Assembly: GCA_910587235.1 (NCBI GenBank)
Contig: CAJUKD010000010.1
Location: forward strand, 1 to 64,000
Direction of reading: 5' to 3'
Length of the DNA stretch: 64,000 nt
DNA from: an uncultured Muribaculaceae bacterium
GTDB taxonomy: Bacteria > Bacteroidota > Bacteroidia > Bacteroidales > Muribaculaceae
The stretch's first letter is position 1. Each line of letters begins with the position of its first letter. The notes beneath the pieces are model-generated. The model saw nothing but the letters and a program-made list of their open reading frames with translations. It did no database searches and had not been told where the DNA came from. Below, one piece after another: positions 45,799-55,649 of this stretch. The position numbers and the translations under genes were made by a program.

Positions 45799-46197
45799 AT
45801 GACCGCCAATCCGCCCCGCCGTGCATGGCTGACCGATATCGTCGCTCCTCTGGCACTGCTGCTTATACTTGCGGCGACAGCCGTTCCTTTCGTACTGCGC
45901 AAGTGCGAACCCGCTATGGAATCCTACCGCTACATATACGCCGCCGGAGCCGCCGTACTGCTGCTCGCCCGGCTGTTCTCTCCGTCTTCCGGCATCGCCG
46001 ACCTGCGCCTGCGGCGGCTGATGCGCATCGAAAGCTGGAGCGCCGTATTTTTCTGCGCGGCATCGTTCTTCAGCTTCTATCAGCCCCGTGAACTCCGCGA
46101 CTGGGTGGCATTCACTTTGGCCGGTGCGGCACTGCAGGTCTACACATCCATCGCAATACCGCGGCGCGCACGCGCCATAGCCGGCAAAAACAAATAA
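45799..46197 (+). CDS. Four-helix membrane protein, unknown function
   Basis: A 132-residue protein with four hydrophobic segments: about residues 14-33, 44-58, 78-93 and 104-120. Short basic loops lie between them, and the tail (RRARAIAGKNK) is basic. No domain was recognised. The gene ends 16 bp before mutS and is probably co-transcribed with it. The start ATG at 45799 follows the composite repeat. Confidence 0.65.
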   Translation: MTANPPRRAWLTDIVAPLALLLILAATAVPFVLRKCEPAMESYRYIYAAGAAVLLLARLFSPSSGIADLRLRRLMRIESWSAVFFCAASFFSFYQPRELRDWVAFTLAGAALQVYTSIAIPRRARAIAGKNK

Positions 46198-46213
46198 AGA
46201 CAGATCCCGGCCC

Positions 46214-48835
46214 ATGGCAAAAAAAATTGTCGAGACACCGCTGATGAAGCAGTACGCCGAGATGAAAGCAAAACATCCCGACGCGATACTCCTTTTCCGT
46301 GTAGGCGACTTCTACGAAACATTCTCCGACGACGCCATAGCGGCATCCGAAATACTGGGTATCACTCTCACCCGCCGTGCCAACGGTTCGGCCCAGTACG
46401 TCGAACTCGCCGGATTCCCCCACCATGCCCTCGACTCATATCTGCCGCGTCTGGTACGCGCCGGCAAACGGGTAGCCATCTGCGAACAGCTCGAGGATCC
46501 GAAGATGACAAAAAAACTTGTCAAGAGAGGAATAATCGAACTGGTGACGCCGGGCGTGGCGCTCAACGACAACGTCCTCGACCGCGCCGAAAACAACTTT
46601 CTGGCCGCCATACACTTCGACCGAAATATATGCGGCGTGGCATTCCTCGACATAAGCACAGGCGAATTTCTCGCCACTGAAGGCTCGCCCGACTATATCG
46701 ACAAAATCATAGGCAACATGTCGCCGAAAGAAGTGCTCGTCCAGCGCGGACTGAAACCGAGAGCTGAAGAAACACTCTCCCGGCGCTACATAACGTTCGA
46801 GCTGGAAGACTGGCTGTTCACCCTCGATGCCGCCGACGAACGCCTGCGCAAACAGTTCGGAACGGCATCCCTCAAAGGTTTCGGAATCGACCGTATGCCC
46901 CGCGCCATAATTGCCGCCGGAGCCATCCTCCACTACCTCGACCTGACACAGCACACCCGCACAGCCCACATAACCGCAATAGCACGCATCGAGGAAGAGC
47001 GCTACGTGCGCCTCGATCGCTTCACCGTACGCAACCTCGAACTGACCGAACCGCTCGACCCCGAAGGAAAAAGCCTGCTGGGCGTACTCGACCGCACGGT
47101 AAGCCCGATGGGCAGCCGCATGTTGCGCCGCTGGCTCCTGTTTCCGCTAAAGGATGTCAAGGCGATAAACGACCGCCTCGACGTGGTGGAATACTTCTTC
47201 CGCAATCCCGACGCCCGCGAGCGCAGCGTAGAACTGCTCAAGACAATCGGCGACCTCGAACGCCTGACATCAAAAGTAGCCGTCGAACGCATCACCCCGC
47301 GCGAGATGCTTCAGGTGCGCAACGCCCTGGCTGCCATAGAACCGCTGAAAAAACTCTGCCTCGGTTCAGGACTGCCGCAACTGGTAGCTATAGGCGAACA
47401 GCTGAACCCCTGCTCCGTCATCGCCGACCGGATATCGCGCCAGATCCGCGACGACGCCCCGGGGGTCGCCGGAATGGCAGGCCGTGGCGACGTTATCGCC
47501 GACGGTGTAGATCCCGAACTCGACGAACTGCGTCGCATTGCTTTTCAGGGCAAGGACTACCTGCTGTCCATACAGGCACGCGAAGCCGAAGCCACAGGCA
47601 TCAACTCCCTGAAAATAGGATTCAACAACGTATTCGGCTACTACATCGAAGTCACCAACACCCACCGCTCGAAAGTGCCGGAAGCATGGATACGCAAGCA
47701 GACCCTTGTAAACGCCGAGCGCTACATAACCCCCGAACTGAAAGAATACGAGGAAAAAATCCTCGGCGCCCAGGAAAAGATAGAACAGATACAGGCACGG
47801 CTATATGCCGACATCGTAGCCGATCTGTCACGCTACATACCGGCTCTTAAACTCGACGCCTCGCTGCTGGGACGCCTCGACGTGCTCAATGCCTTCACCC
47901 GCGTGGCAGGAGAATACCGCTACAACCGTCCTGTGGTCGACGACTCCCTCTGCCTGTCGCTGACCGAAGCACGCCACCCCGTCATCGAGCGGCAGCTGCC
48001 TCCGGGGGAACCGTACATCACCAACTCGGTAGAACTCGACAACGATGTCACTCAGATAATGATGATAACCGGTCCGAACATGTCGGGTAAGTCTGCGCTG
48101 CTGAGGCAGACGGCACTCAATGTCATCATGGCGCAGATAGGGTGCTTCGTGGCCGCCGACAGCGCCCGCATAGGAGTGGTCGACAAAATCTTCACACGCG
48201 TAGGCGCCAGCGACAACATCTCGCTTGGCGAGTCCACATTCATGGTGGAGATGAACGAGGCCGCATCCATACTCAACAACATGAGCGCCCGTTCGCTGAT
48301 CCTTTTCGATGAACTCGGACGAGGCACATCGACCTACGACGGAATATCGATAGCACGGGCGATAGTGGAATACATCCACGGAGCCGAATCCATGCGCCCG
48401 AAGACTCTCTTCGCCACCCACTACCACGAACTCAACGAACTTGAAGCTTCCCACAGCCGTATAGTCAACTACAACGTGTCGGTAAGCGAAATCGACGGAA
48501 AAGTCGTATTCCTGCGCAAACTCCGCCGCGGAGGCAGTGAACACAGCTTCGGAATACACGTGGCCCGTCTGGCCGGTATGCCGGCGACCATAGTGACCCG
48601 TGCCGGACGTATACTCGCCGCCCTGGAGTCCGGACGTGCCGCCGCCCCGCAGACAGCAATTCATGCTGCCGACGAAGCCCCCGCCGGAATGCAACTCTCT
48701 TTCTTCCAGCTCGACGACCCCGTACTGTCGCAGGTGCGCGACGAAATCATCGGTCTTGACATCAACAACCTGACACCGATGCAGGCTCTTGCCAAACTCC
48801 ACGATATACGTAAAATAATAACAGGAAAAGAGTAA
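46214..48835 (+). CDS. mutS: DNA mismatch repair protein MutS
   Basis: An 873-residue mismatch sensor. The mismatch-reading phenylalanine and glutamate lie in VGDFYETF. The Walker A motif GPNMSGKS is at about 620-627, followed by the LFDELGRGTSTYDGISIA Walker B region and the FATHYHELNELE motif. The length and domain order are standard for MutS1. Its TAA overlaps the start of the acetyltransferase gene by one base. Confidence 0.97.
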   Translation: MAKKIVETPLMKQYAEMKAKHPDAILLFRVGDFYETFSDDAIAASEILGITLTRRANGSAQYVELAGFPHHALDSYLPRLVRAGKRVAICEQLEDPKMTKKLVKRGIIELVTPGVALNDNVLDRAENNFLAAIHFDRNICGVAFLDISTGEFLATEGSPDYIDKIIGNMSPKEVLVQRGLKPRAEETLSRRYITFELEDWLFTLDAADERLRKQFGTASLKGFGIDRMPRAIIAAGAILHYLDLTQHTRTAHITAIARIEEERYVRLDRFTVRNLELTEPLDPEGKSLLGVLDRTVSPMGSRMLRRWLLFPLKDVKAINDRLDVVEYFFRNPDARERSVELLKTIGDLERLTSKVAVERITPREMLQVRNALAAIEPLKKLCLGSGLPQLVAIGEQLNPCSVIADRISRQIRDDAPGVAGMAGRGDVIADGVDPELDELRRIAFQGKDYLLSIQAREAEATGINSLKIGFNNVFGYYIEVTNTHRSKVPEAWIRKQTLVNAERYITPELKEYEEKILGAQEKIEQIQARLYADIVADLSRYIPALKLDASLLGRLDVLNAFTRVAGEYRYNRPVVDDSLCLSLTEARHPVIERQLPPGEPYITNSVELDNDVTQIMMITGPNMSGKSALLRQTALNVIMAQIGCFVAADSARIGVVDKIFTRVGASDNISLGESTFMVEMNEAASILNNMSARSLILFDELGRGTSTYDGISIARAIVEYIHGAESMRPKTLFATHYHELNELEASHSRIVNYNVSVSEIDGKVVFLRKLRRGGSEHSFGIHVARLAGMPATIVTRAGRILAALESGRAAAPQTAIHAADEAPAGMQLSFFQLDDPVLSQVRDEIIGLDINNLTPMQALAKLHDIRKIITGKE

Positions 48836-49359
48836 TGGAAATCCGCTTGTCGACACCGGCGGCCGACACGGATCTGGCCGCACTCGAAAGTCTGTACCTC
48901 GACGCGTTCCCGCCCGAAGAGCGACGCCCCTGGGATGCAATAGTGAATCCGGCTGAAAAAGGATGTCCGCAGTTGCGGGCCATCTATGCCGGCGAATGCC
49001 TTGCGGGCCTGGTCACAACATGGACACTCGGTCCTGTACTCTATGTCGAACACCTTGCAGTCGACCCTGCCATGCGCGGTTCGGGAATAGGCGCTGCCGT
49101 GATGGCGGCATTAATAGCCGACGCCTCCCCGCTGGCACTCCTCCTTGAAGTCGAGCCTGAATCCGACGACAACCCCATGGCAGCGCGCCGTATAGGGTTC
49201 TACCGCCGTTGCGGACTTGACATACTCCCCTACCCCTACATACAGCCTCCCTACGCCCCGGGGCTTCCCTCCGTCCCGCTGCTGCTTATGTCCTCCGGAT
49301 CCGACGTCGATCCCGCCGAGGCCACAAGACTCCTGCACACCAAAGTATATGGCGTGTAA
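48835..49359 (+). CDS. GNAT-family N-acetyltransferase
   Basis: A 174-residue acetyltransferase. VEHLAVDPAMRGSGIGAAVMAALI contains the acetyl-CoA loop, and ARRIGFYRRCGLD is the usual C-terminal substrate-side motif. The first part begins LESLYLDAFPPEERRPW, found in small Bacteroidales acetyltransferases. The substrate is unknown. Start and mutS stop share a base (TAATG), so translation is coupled. Confidence 0.87.
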   Translation: MEIRLSTPAADTDLAALESLYLDAFPPEERRPWDAIVNPAEKGCPQLRAIYAGECLAGLVTTWTLGPVLYVEHLAVDPAMRGSGIGAAVMAALIADASPLALLLEVEPESDDNPMAARRIGFYRRCGLDILPYPYIQPPYAPGLPSVPLLLMSSGSDVDPAEATRLLHTKVYGV

Positions 49360-49381
49360 AGCCCTTTACCGGAGCATAGAG

Positions 49382-49933
49382 CTATAAAGCATCCGTTTCC
49401 CTGTAGCGACGTTCAGTAGGGGTAATATCAAAAGATTCTTTGTTGTAGCGCAGGCCGAAAGACAGGTCGAAACCGGCATCGAGAAGCTGACGGGCAAGCG
49501 CCGGCCCCCCGCGAAAACCGTGGACAATCCATGGCGGAAGGACAATACCGCGGCGGCGCGCATCGGCAACAGCAATAGCCCGCAAGCGGATAAGGATGTG
49601 CCATGCACGCACACAATGTATTATCAACGCCTTGCCGGAATCAGCGGCAATAGCAGCCTGCTCCATGAAAGCCTCCTGCTGTACTTCCGGATCAGGACCG
49701 CGCAGAAGATCGATTCCCGCCTCACCTATAGCCACCACACGACTGTCGGCGGCAGCAGCGACAAGCGCGCGACGCTCGCCGTCGCTTAGTCCTGTTTCGG
49801 CAAGATACCACGGATGCACCCCGACACTGTAGAAACGGTCGGGGCGACGGATTTCATCAGGCCCGACAGAAATAACGGCATCGGCACCGGAATCGATGCG
49901 ATGGGTATGTATATCAGCGAATCCGTGAAGCAT
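49382..49933 (-). CDS. TatD-family metal-dependent hydrolase
   Basis: A 183-residue protein with the metal-ligand motif DIHTHR near the N-terminus, VGVHPWYL, GEAGID and IIHCVRAW, the order expected for TatD DNases. It is shorter than E. coli TatD (260 residues), but the barrel motifs are all present, including IVHGFRGG. The final D-rich motif seems reduced. It could be a nuclease or another metal hydrolase. Confidence 0.85.
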   Translation of the reverse strand: MLHGFADIHTHRIDSGADAVISVGPDEIRRPDRFYSVGVHPWYLAETGLSDGERRALVAAAADSRVVAIGEAGIDLLRGPDPEVQQEAFMEQAAIAADSGKALIIHCVRAWHILIRLRAIAVADARRRGIVLPPWIVHGFRGGPALARQLLDAGFDLSFGLRYNKESFDITPTERRYRETDAL

Positions 49934-50014
49934 CAGTTTACAGATGACAGATAAGAGAAATTGGAGAGATGAGAGATTAAAGAAGGATTATCTTCTTTGC
50001 CGCCGCACGTCCGC

Positions 50015-51238
50015 CTACAGGAGCATTGCCGCCGCACGCTGCAGTGCATCAATGAAAGCATCGACCTCGGCGCGGGTATTGTAGACGGCGAACGACGCGC
50101 GAACCGTGCCTTCTATGCCCAGAGCCTCCATAAGGGGCTGTGCGCAATGGTGTCCCGTCCGCACCTCGACACCCTGACGATCGAGCAGCACACCGGTGTC
50201 GTAGTGATGTGCGTTGCCGATAAGGAACGATATGACAGCACTCTTGCCGGGAGCCGTACCGAATATCCGCATACCGGGAATTTCGGTCGTCATACGCGCG
50301 GTAGCATATTCGAGAAGTTCATGTTCGTGGGCGGCTATATTTTCCATGCCTGTGCGGTCGATGAATTCCACTGCCTTGACGAAAGCCGCGGCATCGACAA
50401 AATCGGGTGTACCGGCCTCGAACTTATATGGCAATGCCGCCCATGTGGTGCCCTCGGTGAAACTTACATGACCTATCATCTCGCCGCCGCCCTGATAAGG
50501 AGGCATAGCCTCGAGAAGACTGCGGCGCCCGTAGAGAATGCCTACACCCGTCGGACCGTACATCTTGTGCGATGAAAAAGCATAGAAATCGGCGCCGAGA
50601 GCGCGCACATCGACGGCACAGTGCGCCACCGCCTGTGCACCGTCGACACAGAGCACCGCACCGGCCTCGTGGGTAAGGGCGGCGATTTCGGCGACAGGAT
50701 TGACTGTGCCGAGCACATTCGACACGTGAGCAACACTCACAAGACGCACCCGCCCGCTACCGAGCAGCCGGCGAAAGGCATCCATGTCGAGAGAGCCGTC
50801 GGGAAGAATAGGAACGACCTTTATGACTACACCCCGGCGCGCGGCCATAAGCTGCCAGGGAACAATATTGGAATGATGCTCCATTACCGTCAGCACCACC
50901 TCGTCGCCCGGATTGAGAAGCTCGCCGTAGGAAGCGGCCACCAGATTAAGCCCCTCGGTAGTGCCGCGGGTAAAAATGATCTCGTCGGCTGACTCCGCTC
51001 CGATAAAACGCCGTGCTGCCTCGCGCGCCGCCTCCATGGAAGCCGTGGCCTCCTGCGACAGGCAGTGTACACCGCGGTGCACGTTGGCTTTCTCGGTGTA
51101 ATACATGCGGCAGACCTCGTCGACCACCTCGCGAGGGGTCTGCGTCGTGGCCGTGTTGTCAAGATATATCATAGGCTTTCCCCAGACCTTGCGGTCGAGA
51201 ATAGGAAAGTGTTCGCGGATTTTCCCGGTTTCAATCAT
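50015..51238 (-). CDS. sufS: Cysteine desulfurase SufS
   Basis: A 407-residue PLP enzyme that takes sulfur from cysteine for iron-sulfur cluster assembly. The PLP lysine lies in FSSHKMYGPTG and the sulfur-carrying cysteine in RTGHHCAQP. The length fits the SufS group. It is the last gene of the cvpA-sufBCDS series. The gap to sufD (53 bp) is almost filled by a repeat palindrome. Confidence 0.96.
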   Translation of the reverse strand: MIETGKIREHFPILDRKVWGKPMIYLDNTATTQTPREVVDEVCRMYYTEKANVHRGVHCLSQEATASMEAAREAARRFIGAESADEIIFTRGTTEGLNLVAASYGELLNPGDEVVLTVMEHHSNIVPWQLMAARRGVVIKVVPILPDGSLDMDAFRRLLGSGRVRLVSVAHVSNVLGTVNPVAEIAALTHEAGAVLCVDGAQAVAHCAVDVRALGADFYAFSSHKMYGPTGVGILYGRRSLLEAMPPYQGGGEMIGHVSFTEGTTWAALPYKFEAGTPDFVDAAAFVKAVEFIDRTGMENIAAHEHELLEYATARMTTEIPGMRIFGTAPGKSAVISFLIGNAHHYDTGVLLDRQGVEVRTGHHCAQPLMEALGIEGTVRASFAVYNTRAEVDAFIDALQRAAAMLL

Positions 51239-51270
51239 CTCTTAAACTTTAAAGCATAAACCTTAAACCG

Positions 51271-51290
51271 GACATGCCACTGGGCACGTC
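51271..51290. repeat. Dispersed palindrome, copy 5
   Basis: GACATGCCACTGGGCACGTC, imperfect. On the minus strand the flank TAGGGACGTGCC begins with the TAG stop of sufD. Confidence 0.75.
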
Positions 51291-51291
51291 C

Positions 51292-52665
51292 CTACGATTT
51301 CGATGTGGCGCAGGCGGCGGCGCAGTCGCCGCAGACCGGCGAAGTGCATCCAAGGCGCTTTTCCACAAGCAGGCGGATTCGGTCGCGCAGTGCATCGGGA
51401 CCTATGGCGTCGACAACATCGGCCATGAAGGCCTGGATAAGCATCATGCGCGCCTGATCGCGCGGAATCCCGCGCTGCTGCATGTAGAAGAGCGCCTGCT
51501 CGTCGAGCTGGCCTGTGGCAGCGCCGTGGCCGCAGCGCACATCGTCGCAGTAGATCTCAAGCTGCGGTTCGGTGTGCATACGGGCGTCGGTGCATGCCAG
51601 CAGATTGCGGTTGGTCTGAACGGCCGATGTGCCGACGGCGCCGTGGTCAACGCGTATGATACCATTGAAATCGCCTCGGGCGCTGTCGAAAAGAACATAC
51701 TTGAACAACTGTTGCGAGCTGCAGTGCGGAGCGGTATGGCGCAGGCGCACCGAAGTATCGGCTGTCTGTGTCCCCGACCCTATGGCCAGACCGGACAAAG
51801 AAGCCTCGGCACCCTCGCCTTCGAGAGTCACCGTATAGGCATTGCGGGTGCTTCCGCCCGTAAGAGTCGAAGCATTGAGGCTCAGGCGCGCGCCGCGCTC
51901 CAGACGGGCATGAAGTTCGGCCGTACGTGCCGTCGAGCAGCTGTTTTTCTCAAGGTCGTAAAGCTCCACATGCGAGCCGGCGCCGGCATATATTTCCGTA
52001 ATCTGACAGCTGAGGCGCGATATGCCGTCGGCTGGCGAATGGTCGCACAGCAACAGGCGCACAGAACTGCCCTCGCCGGCAACAAGCAGCACACGGCGCA
52101 CGGCCATCACAGCCGCCGACGAACGGAATGTGTTCACTATCTGCACCGGACGGTCGAGGCTGACACCGTCGGCCACACGGACGAAAACACCGTCCTGCAG
52201 CAGCAGAGTGTTCAGCGCCGACACCGCCGTGGCATTCGCCGCAAGACCGTTGAGATGCGAAGCCACAAGTTCGGGATATAGTTTGGCCGCACGGGCAAGA
52301 GGCATCACCTCCACACCCTGCGGCAGTGTGCGTTCAAGAGCCGGCGACGGAAGAAAAGAATCGTTGACCGTCACTCCCATCAGAGTGCTCAGTGCCGGAA
52401 TGTCGCAGCGGAACGAGGCATCGGCGCCAAGAGGCAGACGATTGAGGTTCAGACCGAAATCGGCGGCATAGAGAGCATTGACATCAGTGGTGGCATAAGA
52501 CTCGTCGCCGCGGCGCGGAAAGCGTCCGAAAGCCTGAAGAGCCTGAAGAGCCGCAGGACGCAGGTCATTGAGCGCCGCGGGCGATGCTGACTCGATCAGC
52601 GGACGGGCGCTGTCGTAGAGGTCAAGATATTGCGTCAGGGAGTTGTTCATAAGCGTTGAGTTCAT
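51292..52665 (-). CDS. sufD: Fe-S assembly scaffold protein SufD
   Basis: A 457-residue beta-helix protein that joins SufB and SufC in the cluster scaffold. Family blocks are LYDLEKNSCSTART, GSGTQTADTSVRLRHTAPHCSSQQLFKYVL and CGHGAATGQLDEQALFYMQQRGI. It overlaps sufC by 4 bp (52662-52665). The C-terminus ends in a cysteine-rich tail (CGDCAAACATSKS), and the TAG stop forms the first bases of a repeat flank, so the original end may have been altered. Confidence 0.93.
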   Translation of the reverse strand: MNSTLMNNSLTQYLDLYDSARPLIESASPAALNDLRPAALQALQAFGRFPRRGDESYATTDVNALYAADFGLNLNRLPLGADASFRCDIPALSTLMGVTVNDSFLPSPALERTLPQGVEVMPLARAAKLYPELVASHLNGLAANATAVSALNTLLLQDGVFVRVADGVSLDRPVQIVNTFRSSAAVMAVRRVLLVAGEGSSVRLLLCDHSPADGISRLSCQITEIYAGAGSHVELYDLEKNSCSTARTAELHARLERGARLSLNASTLTGGSTRNAYTVTLEGEGAEASLSGLAIGSGTQTADTSVRLRHTAPHCSSQQLFKYVLFDSARGDFNGIIRVDHGAVGTSAVQTNRNLLACTDARMHTEPQLEIYCDDVRCGHGAATGQLDEQALFYMQQRGIPRDQARMMLIQAFMADVVDAIGPDALRDRIRLLVEKRLGCTSPVCGDCAAACATSKS

Positions 52666-53435
52666 GCCTGTTCGTCGTTGTCGATGCGCTCCTTGATCCA
52701 GTCGTAGCCTTTCTCTTCCAGTTCCAGAGCCAATTCGGGACCGCCGGAGTGGACGATGCGTCCCTTGTACAGGATGTGCACGAAATCAGGGCGTATGTAA
52801 TCGAGCAGACGCTGGTAGTGGGTGATGACTATAGTGGCGTTGGACTCGCTGCGGAGCTTGTTAACACCTCCGGCCACAATGCGCAGGGCATCTATGTCAA
52901 GTCCGCTGTCGGTTTCGTCAAGTATGCTCAGACGAGGCTCGAGCACGGCCATCTGGAAAATCTCGTTGCGTTTCTTCTCGCCTCCGGAAAATCCTTCATT
53001 GACCGAACGCGAGGCCAGTTTGTTGTCAAGCTCCACTATCGCGCGTTTCTGACGCATCATTTTCAGGAAGTCGCCGGCCGAAAGAGGCTCCTGTCCGAGA
53101 TATTTGCGCTTGGCGTTGACGGCCGCACGCATGAAATTGACCATAGTGACCCCGGGAATCTCCACCGGGTACTGGAACGACAGGAACAAACCTTCGTGCG
53201 AACGGTCCTCGGGCGACAGAGCCAGCAGGTCGGTGCCGCCGAGAGTGGCCGTACCGCCCGTGACGGTAAAACGGGGATCGCCGGCCAGCACACCGGAAAG
53301 GGTGCTCTTGCCTGAGCCGTTGGGACCCATGATGGCATGTACTTCACCGGGGCGTACGGTGAGATTTATTCCGCGCAGTATTTCCTTGCCTTCGATTCCG
53401 GCGCGCAGGTCTTTGACGTTTAGAAGATCGGACAT
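52662..53435 (-). CDS. sufC: Fe-S assembly ATPase SufC
   Basis: A 257-residue ABC-type ATPase of the Suf complex. Walker A is GPNGSGKST, the signature is FSGGEKKRNEI, and Walker B is LSILDETDSGLD. It drives conformational change of SufB and SufD. The gap to sufB (104 bp) carries a palindrome copy and heptad repeats. Confidence 0.96.
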   Translation of the reverse strand: MSDLLNVKDLRAGIEGKEILRGINLTVRPGEVHAIMGPNGSGKSTLSGVLAGDPRFTVTGGTATLGGTDLLALSPEDRSHEGLFLSFQYPVEIPGVTMVNFMRAAVNAKRKYLGQEPLSAGDFLKMMRQKRAIVELDNKLASRSVNEGFSGGEKKRNEIFQMAVLEPRLSILDETDSGLDIDALRIVAGGVNKLRSESNATIVITHYQRLLDYIRPDFVHILYKGRIVHSGGPELALELEEKGYDWIKERIDNDEQA

Positions 53436-53480
53436 TATGTTGTTTAGTGTTTACAGTTTAAAGTTTAGCGGAATTGCAGG

Positions 53481-53498
53481 GACGTGCGGTGGCACGTC
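53481..53498. repeat. Dispersed palindrome, copy 6
   Basis: GACGTGCGGTGGCACGTC, one arm position altered, between sufC and sufB. Confidence 0.8.
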
Positions 53499-53539
53499 AT
53501 GATTTGCGGTGGCGTATAAGACATGACGCGACCGCCCTA

Positions 53540-54994
53540 TCACCCCACCGAGCCTTCCAGAGTGATAGCCAGCAACTTCTGAGCCTCGACTGCGAATTCC
53601 ATAGGCAGCTTGTTCATTACTTCACGGGCATAGCCGTTGACAATCAGCGCCACAGCCTCTTCTGTCGGAATCCCGCGCTGGTTGCAGTAGAAAATCTGGT
53701 CATCGGAAATCTTCGAGGTCGTTGCCTCGTGTTCCACCACCGCCGTATCGTTGGCCACGTCGATGTAAGGGAAAGTATGTGCGCCGCATTCGCTGCCAAG
53801 CAACAGCGAGTCGCACTGTGTGTAGTTGCGCACGCCGGATGCCGCCGGAGCCACTTTGACAAGACCGCGGTAACTGTTCTCGCTGCGTCCTGCCGATATG
53901 CCTTTCGACACTATAGTCGAACGTGTGTTACTGCCGATATGTATCATCTTTGTACCCGTGTCGGCCTGCTGCCGGCGGTTGGTGACAGCTACGGAGTAAA
54001 ACTCCCCGACAGCTCCCTCGCCGGCCAGAATACACGATGGATACTTCCAGGTGATGGCCGAACCGGTTTCCACCTGCGTCCACGACAGCTTCGAATAGTC
54101 GCCGCGGCACAGCCCGCGTTTGGTCACGAAGTTGAACACGCCGCCGCGGCCTTCGTCATCGCCGGCATACCAGTTCTGGACCGTGGAGTATTTGACCTCG
54201 GCCCGGTCCTCGACTATTATTTCGACTATGGCGGCATGAAGTTGGTTCTCGTCGCGCATAGGCGCCGTGCAACCCTCGAGGTAGCTGACATACGAATCGT
54301 CGTCGGCCACTATTAGAGTACGCTCGAACTGGCCTGTTCCTGCGGCATTTATGCGGAAATAGGTCGACAGTTCCATCGGGCAGCGTACGCCTTTGGGGAT
54401 GTAGACGAACGAGCCGTCGGAGAACACCGCCGAATTCAGCGCCGCGAAGAAATTGTCGCGGTAACCGACCACCCTTCCTAAATAGCGGCGTACCAGATCG
54501 GGATAGTCGCGCACAGCCTCCGAAAGCGAGCAGAAAATAATGCCGAGTTCGGCAAGTTTCTCGCGGTGTGTGGTCTTCACCGACACCGAATCCATCACCG
54601 CATCGACGGCCATGCCCGCCAGAGCTTTCTGCTCCTGCAAGGGAATGCCAAGACGGTTGAAAGTGTCGAGCAGCTGCGGATCCACCTCGTCGAGGCTGCC
54701 GGGAGCAGCTTTGGTGCGCGGTGCTGCATAGTAGCTTATATCCTGGAAATCAATCTCGGGGATACGCAGATGCGCCCAGCGCGGCATTGTCAGGGTGCGC
54801 CAATGGCGGTAAGCCTCAAGACGGAAGTCCAACAACCACTGCGGCTCACCTTTCTTTGCCGATATCAGGCGCACGACCTCCTCGCTCAGTCCGCGGGGAA
54901 TGATGTCGGTGTCGATGTCGGTCGAGAAGCCATACTTGTACTCCGACGAAGCGGCATCATCTATTATCTTGCGGTTTTCGTTTTCCTGTTCCAT
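53540..54994 (-). CDS. sufB: Fe-S assembly scaffold protein SufB
   Basis: A 484-residue scaffold subunit. The ATG at 54992-54994 (MEQENENRKI) is chosen, since the frame extends upstream into cvpA without family likeness. Blocks include PKGVRCPMELSTYFRINA, GCTAPMRDENQLHAAIVE, QCDSLLLGSECGAHTFPY and EATTSKISDDQIFYCNQRGI, with the conserved cysteine and glutamate residues. It lies 13 bp after the cvpA stop. Confidence 0.96.
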   Translation of the reverse strand: MEQENENRKIIDDAASSEYKYGFSTDIDTDIIPRGLSEEVVRLISAKKGEPQWLLDFRLEAYRHWRTLTMPRWAHLRIPEIDFQDISYYAAPRTKAAPGSLDEVDPQLLDTFNRLGIPLQEQKALAGMAVDAVMDSVSVKTTHREKLAELGIIFCSLSEAVRDYPDLVRRYLGRVVGYRDNFFAALNSAVFSDGSFVYIPKGVRCPMELSTYFRINAAGTGQFERTLIVADDDSYVSYLEGCTAPMRDENQLHAAIVEIIVEDRAEVKYSTVQNWYAGDDEGRGGVFNFVTKRGLCRGDYSKLSWTQVETGSAITWKYPSCILAGEGAVGEFYSVAVTNRRQQADTGTKMIHIGSNTRSTIVSKGISAGRSENSYRGLVKVAPAASGVRNYTQCDSLLLGSECGAHTFPYIDVANDTAVVEHEATTSKISDDQIFYCNQRGIPTEEAVALIVNGYAREVMNKLPMEFAVEAQKLLAITLEGSVG

Positions 54995-55007
54995 TATATA
55001 TATGTAT

Positions 55008-55538
55008 TCAGTCGCGGGCTTTTTCTGCCGAAGGTATAACATCTGCAAAGCCCTCAAAGTTGTGCCACGACGCCACGCGGTCGAGAACCGCCGGCGCCAG
55101 AGCCGCCACAGCGCCGCGCCATGGTCTGTCGGGCTGCAAAAGCCCGGACGCACGCGACGGAGCCGCGGTCATATAGATATTCATCACTATGCTCACACCC
55201 AGCATCCACAAAAAGAGGCTGAACAAGGCGCCGGCAAGACGGTCGACAGGACCCAGTTTCAAAGCCGAAAGAGCGGAGCGGAAAAGACCGCCCAACAGCC
55301 TTACCGCCAGATAGACGAGCACGAAAACCACGGCGAAAGCAAGGCTGCGCATCAGAGCCGACTGTTCGGGTGCGAGTTTTATGGCTGTGTCAGCTATGGC
55401 ATCGCCGAAGAACCAGCACACAGCTATGGCCGCCACAAGACCTGCTATCGATGCCACACGGCGAACAAGCCCCGACACAGCTCCCGTGATAAGTGCAGTC
55501 CCGGCGATGGCAAGCAATATGTAGTCGAAAACTTCCAT
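55008..55538 (-). CDS. cvpA: CvpA-family membrane protein
   Basis: A 176-residue protein with four membrane helices and the typical opening MEVFDYILLAIAG. The ATG at 55536-55538 is preferred over 55625 because a -7 box at 55554 lies just upstream and the family start matches. Members are linked to colicin V production and envelope integrity. It is first in the suf operon. Confidence 0.85.
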   Translation of the reverse strand: MEVFDYILLAIAGTALITGAVSGLVRRVASIAGLVAAIAVCWFFGDAIADTAIKLAPEQSALMRSLAFAVVFVLVYLAVRLLGGLFRSALSALKLGPVDRLAGALFSLFLWMLGVSIVMNIYMTAAPSRASGLLQPDRPWRGAVAALAPAVLDRVASWHNFEGFADVIPSAEKARD

Positions 55539-55553
55539 ATTCTGATGTTTTTG

Positions 55554-55561
55554 CAAAAGTA
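55554..55561 (-). promoter_or_regulatory. -7 box of the cvpA-suf operon
   Basis: On the minus strand this is TACTTTTG, 15 bp before the ATG. A long T-run precedes it, and no separate -33 box is placed at 19-21 nt. Confidence 0.5.
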
Positions 55562-55612
55562 CAAAAAAAAGCGTTAAGGTACGGGCTATACACACCCAAT
55601 ACATCGATGCAC

Positions 55613-55649
55613 GAAAAAAAGGCATTCGGATCTACCCGATCAGAATGCC
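55613..55649 (-). terminator. Minus-strand terminator with no annotated gene upstream
   Basis: On the minus strand GGCATTCTGATCGGG...GATCCGAATGCC is followed by TTTTTTT. Nothing on this strand from 55650 to 56011 is a convincing protein gene, so the terminator may end a small RNA. Confidence 0.6.

Noticed and set aside
47828..48940. A 370-codon minus-strand frame over mutS
   Set aside because: Antisense shadow of an intact mutS. No start context or family likeness.
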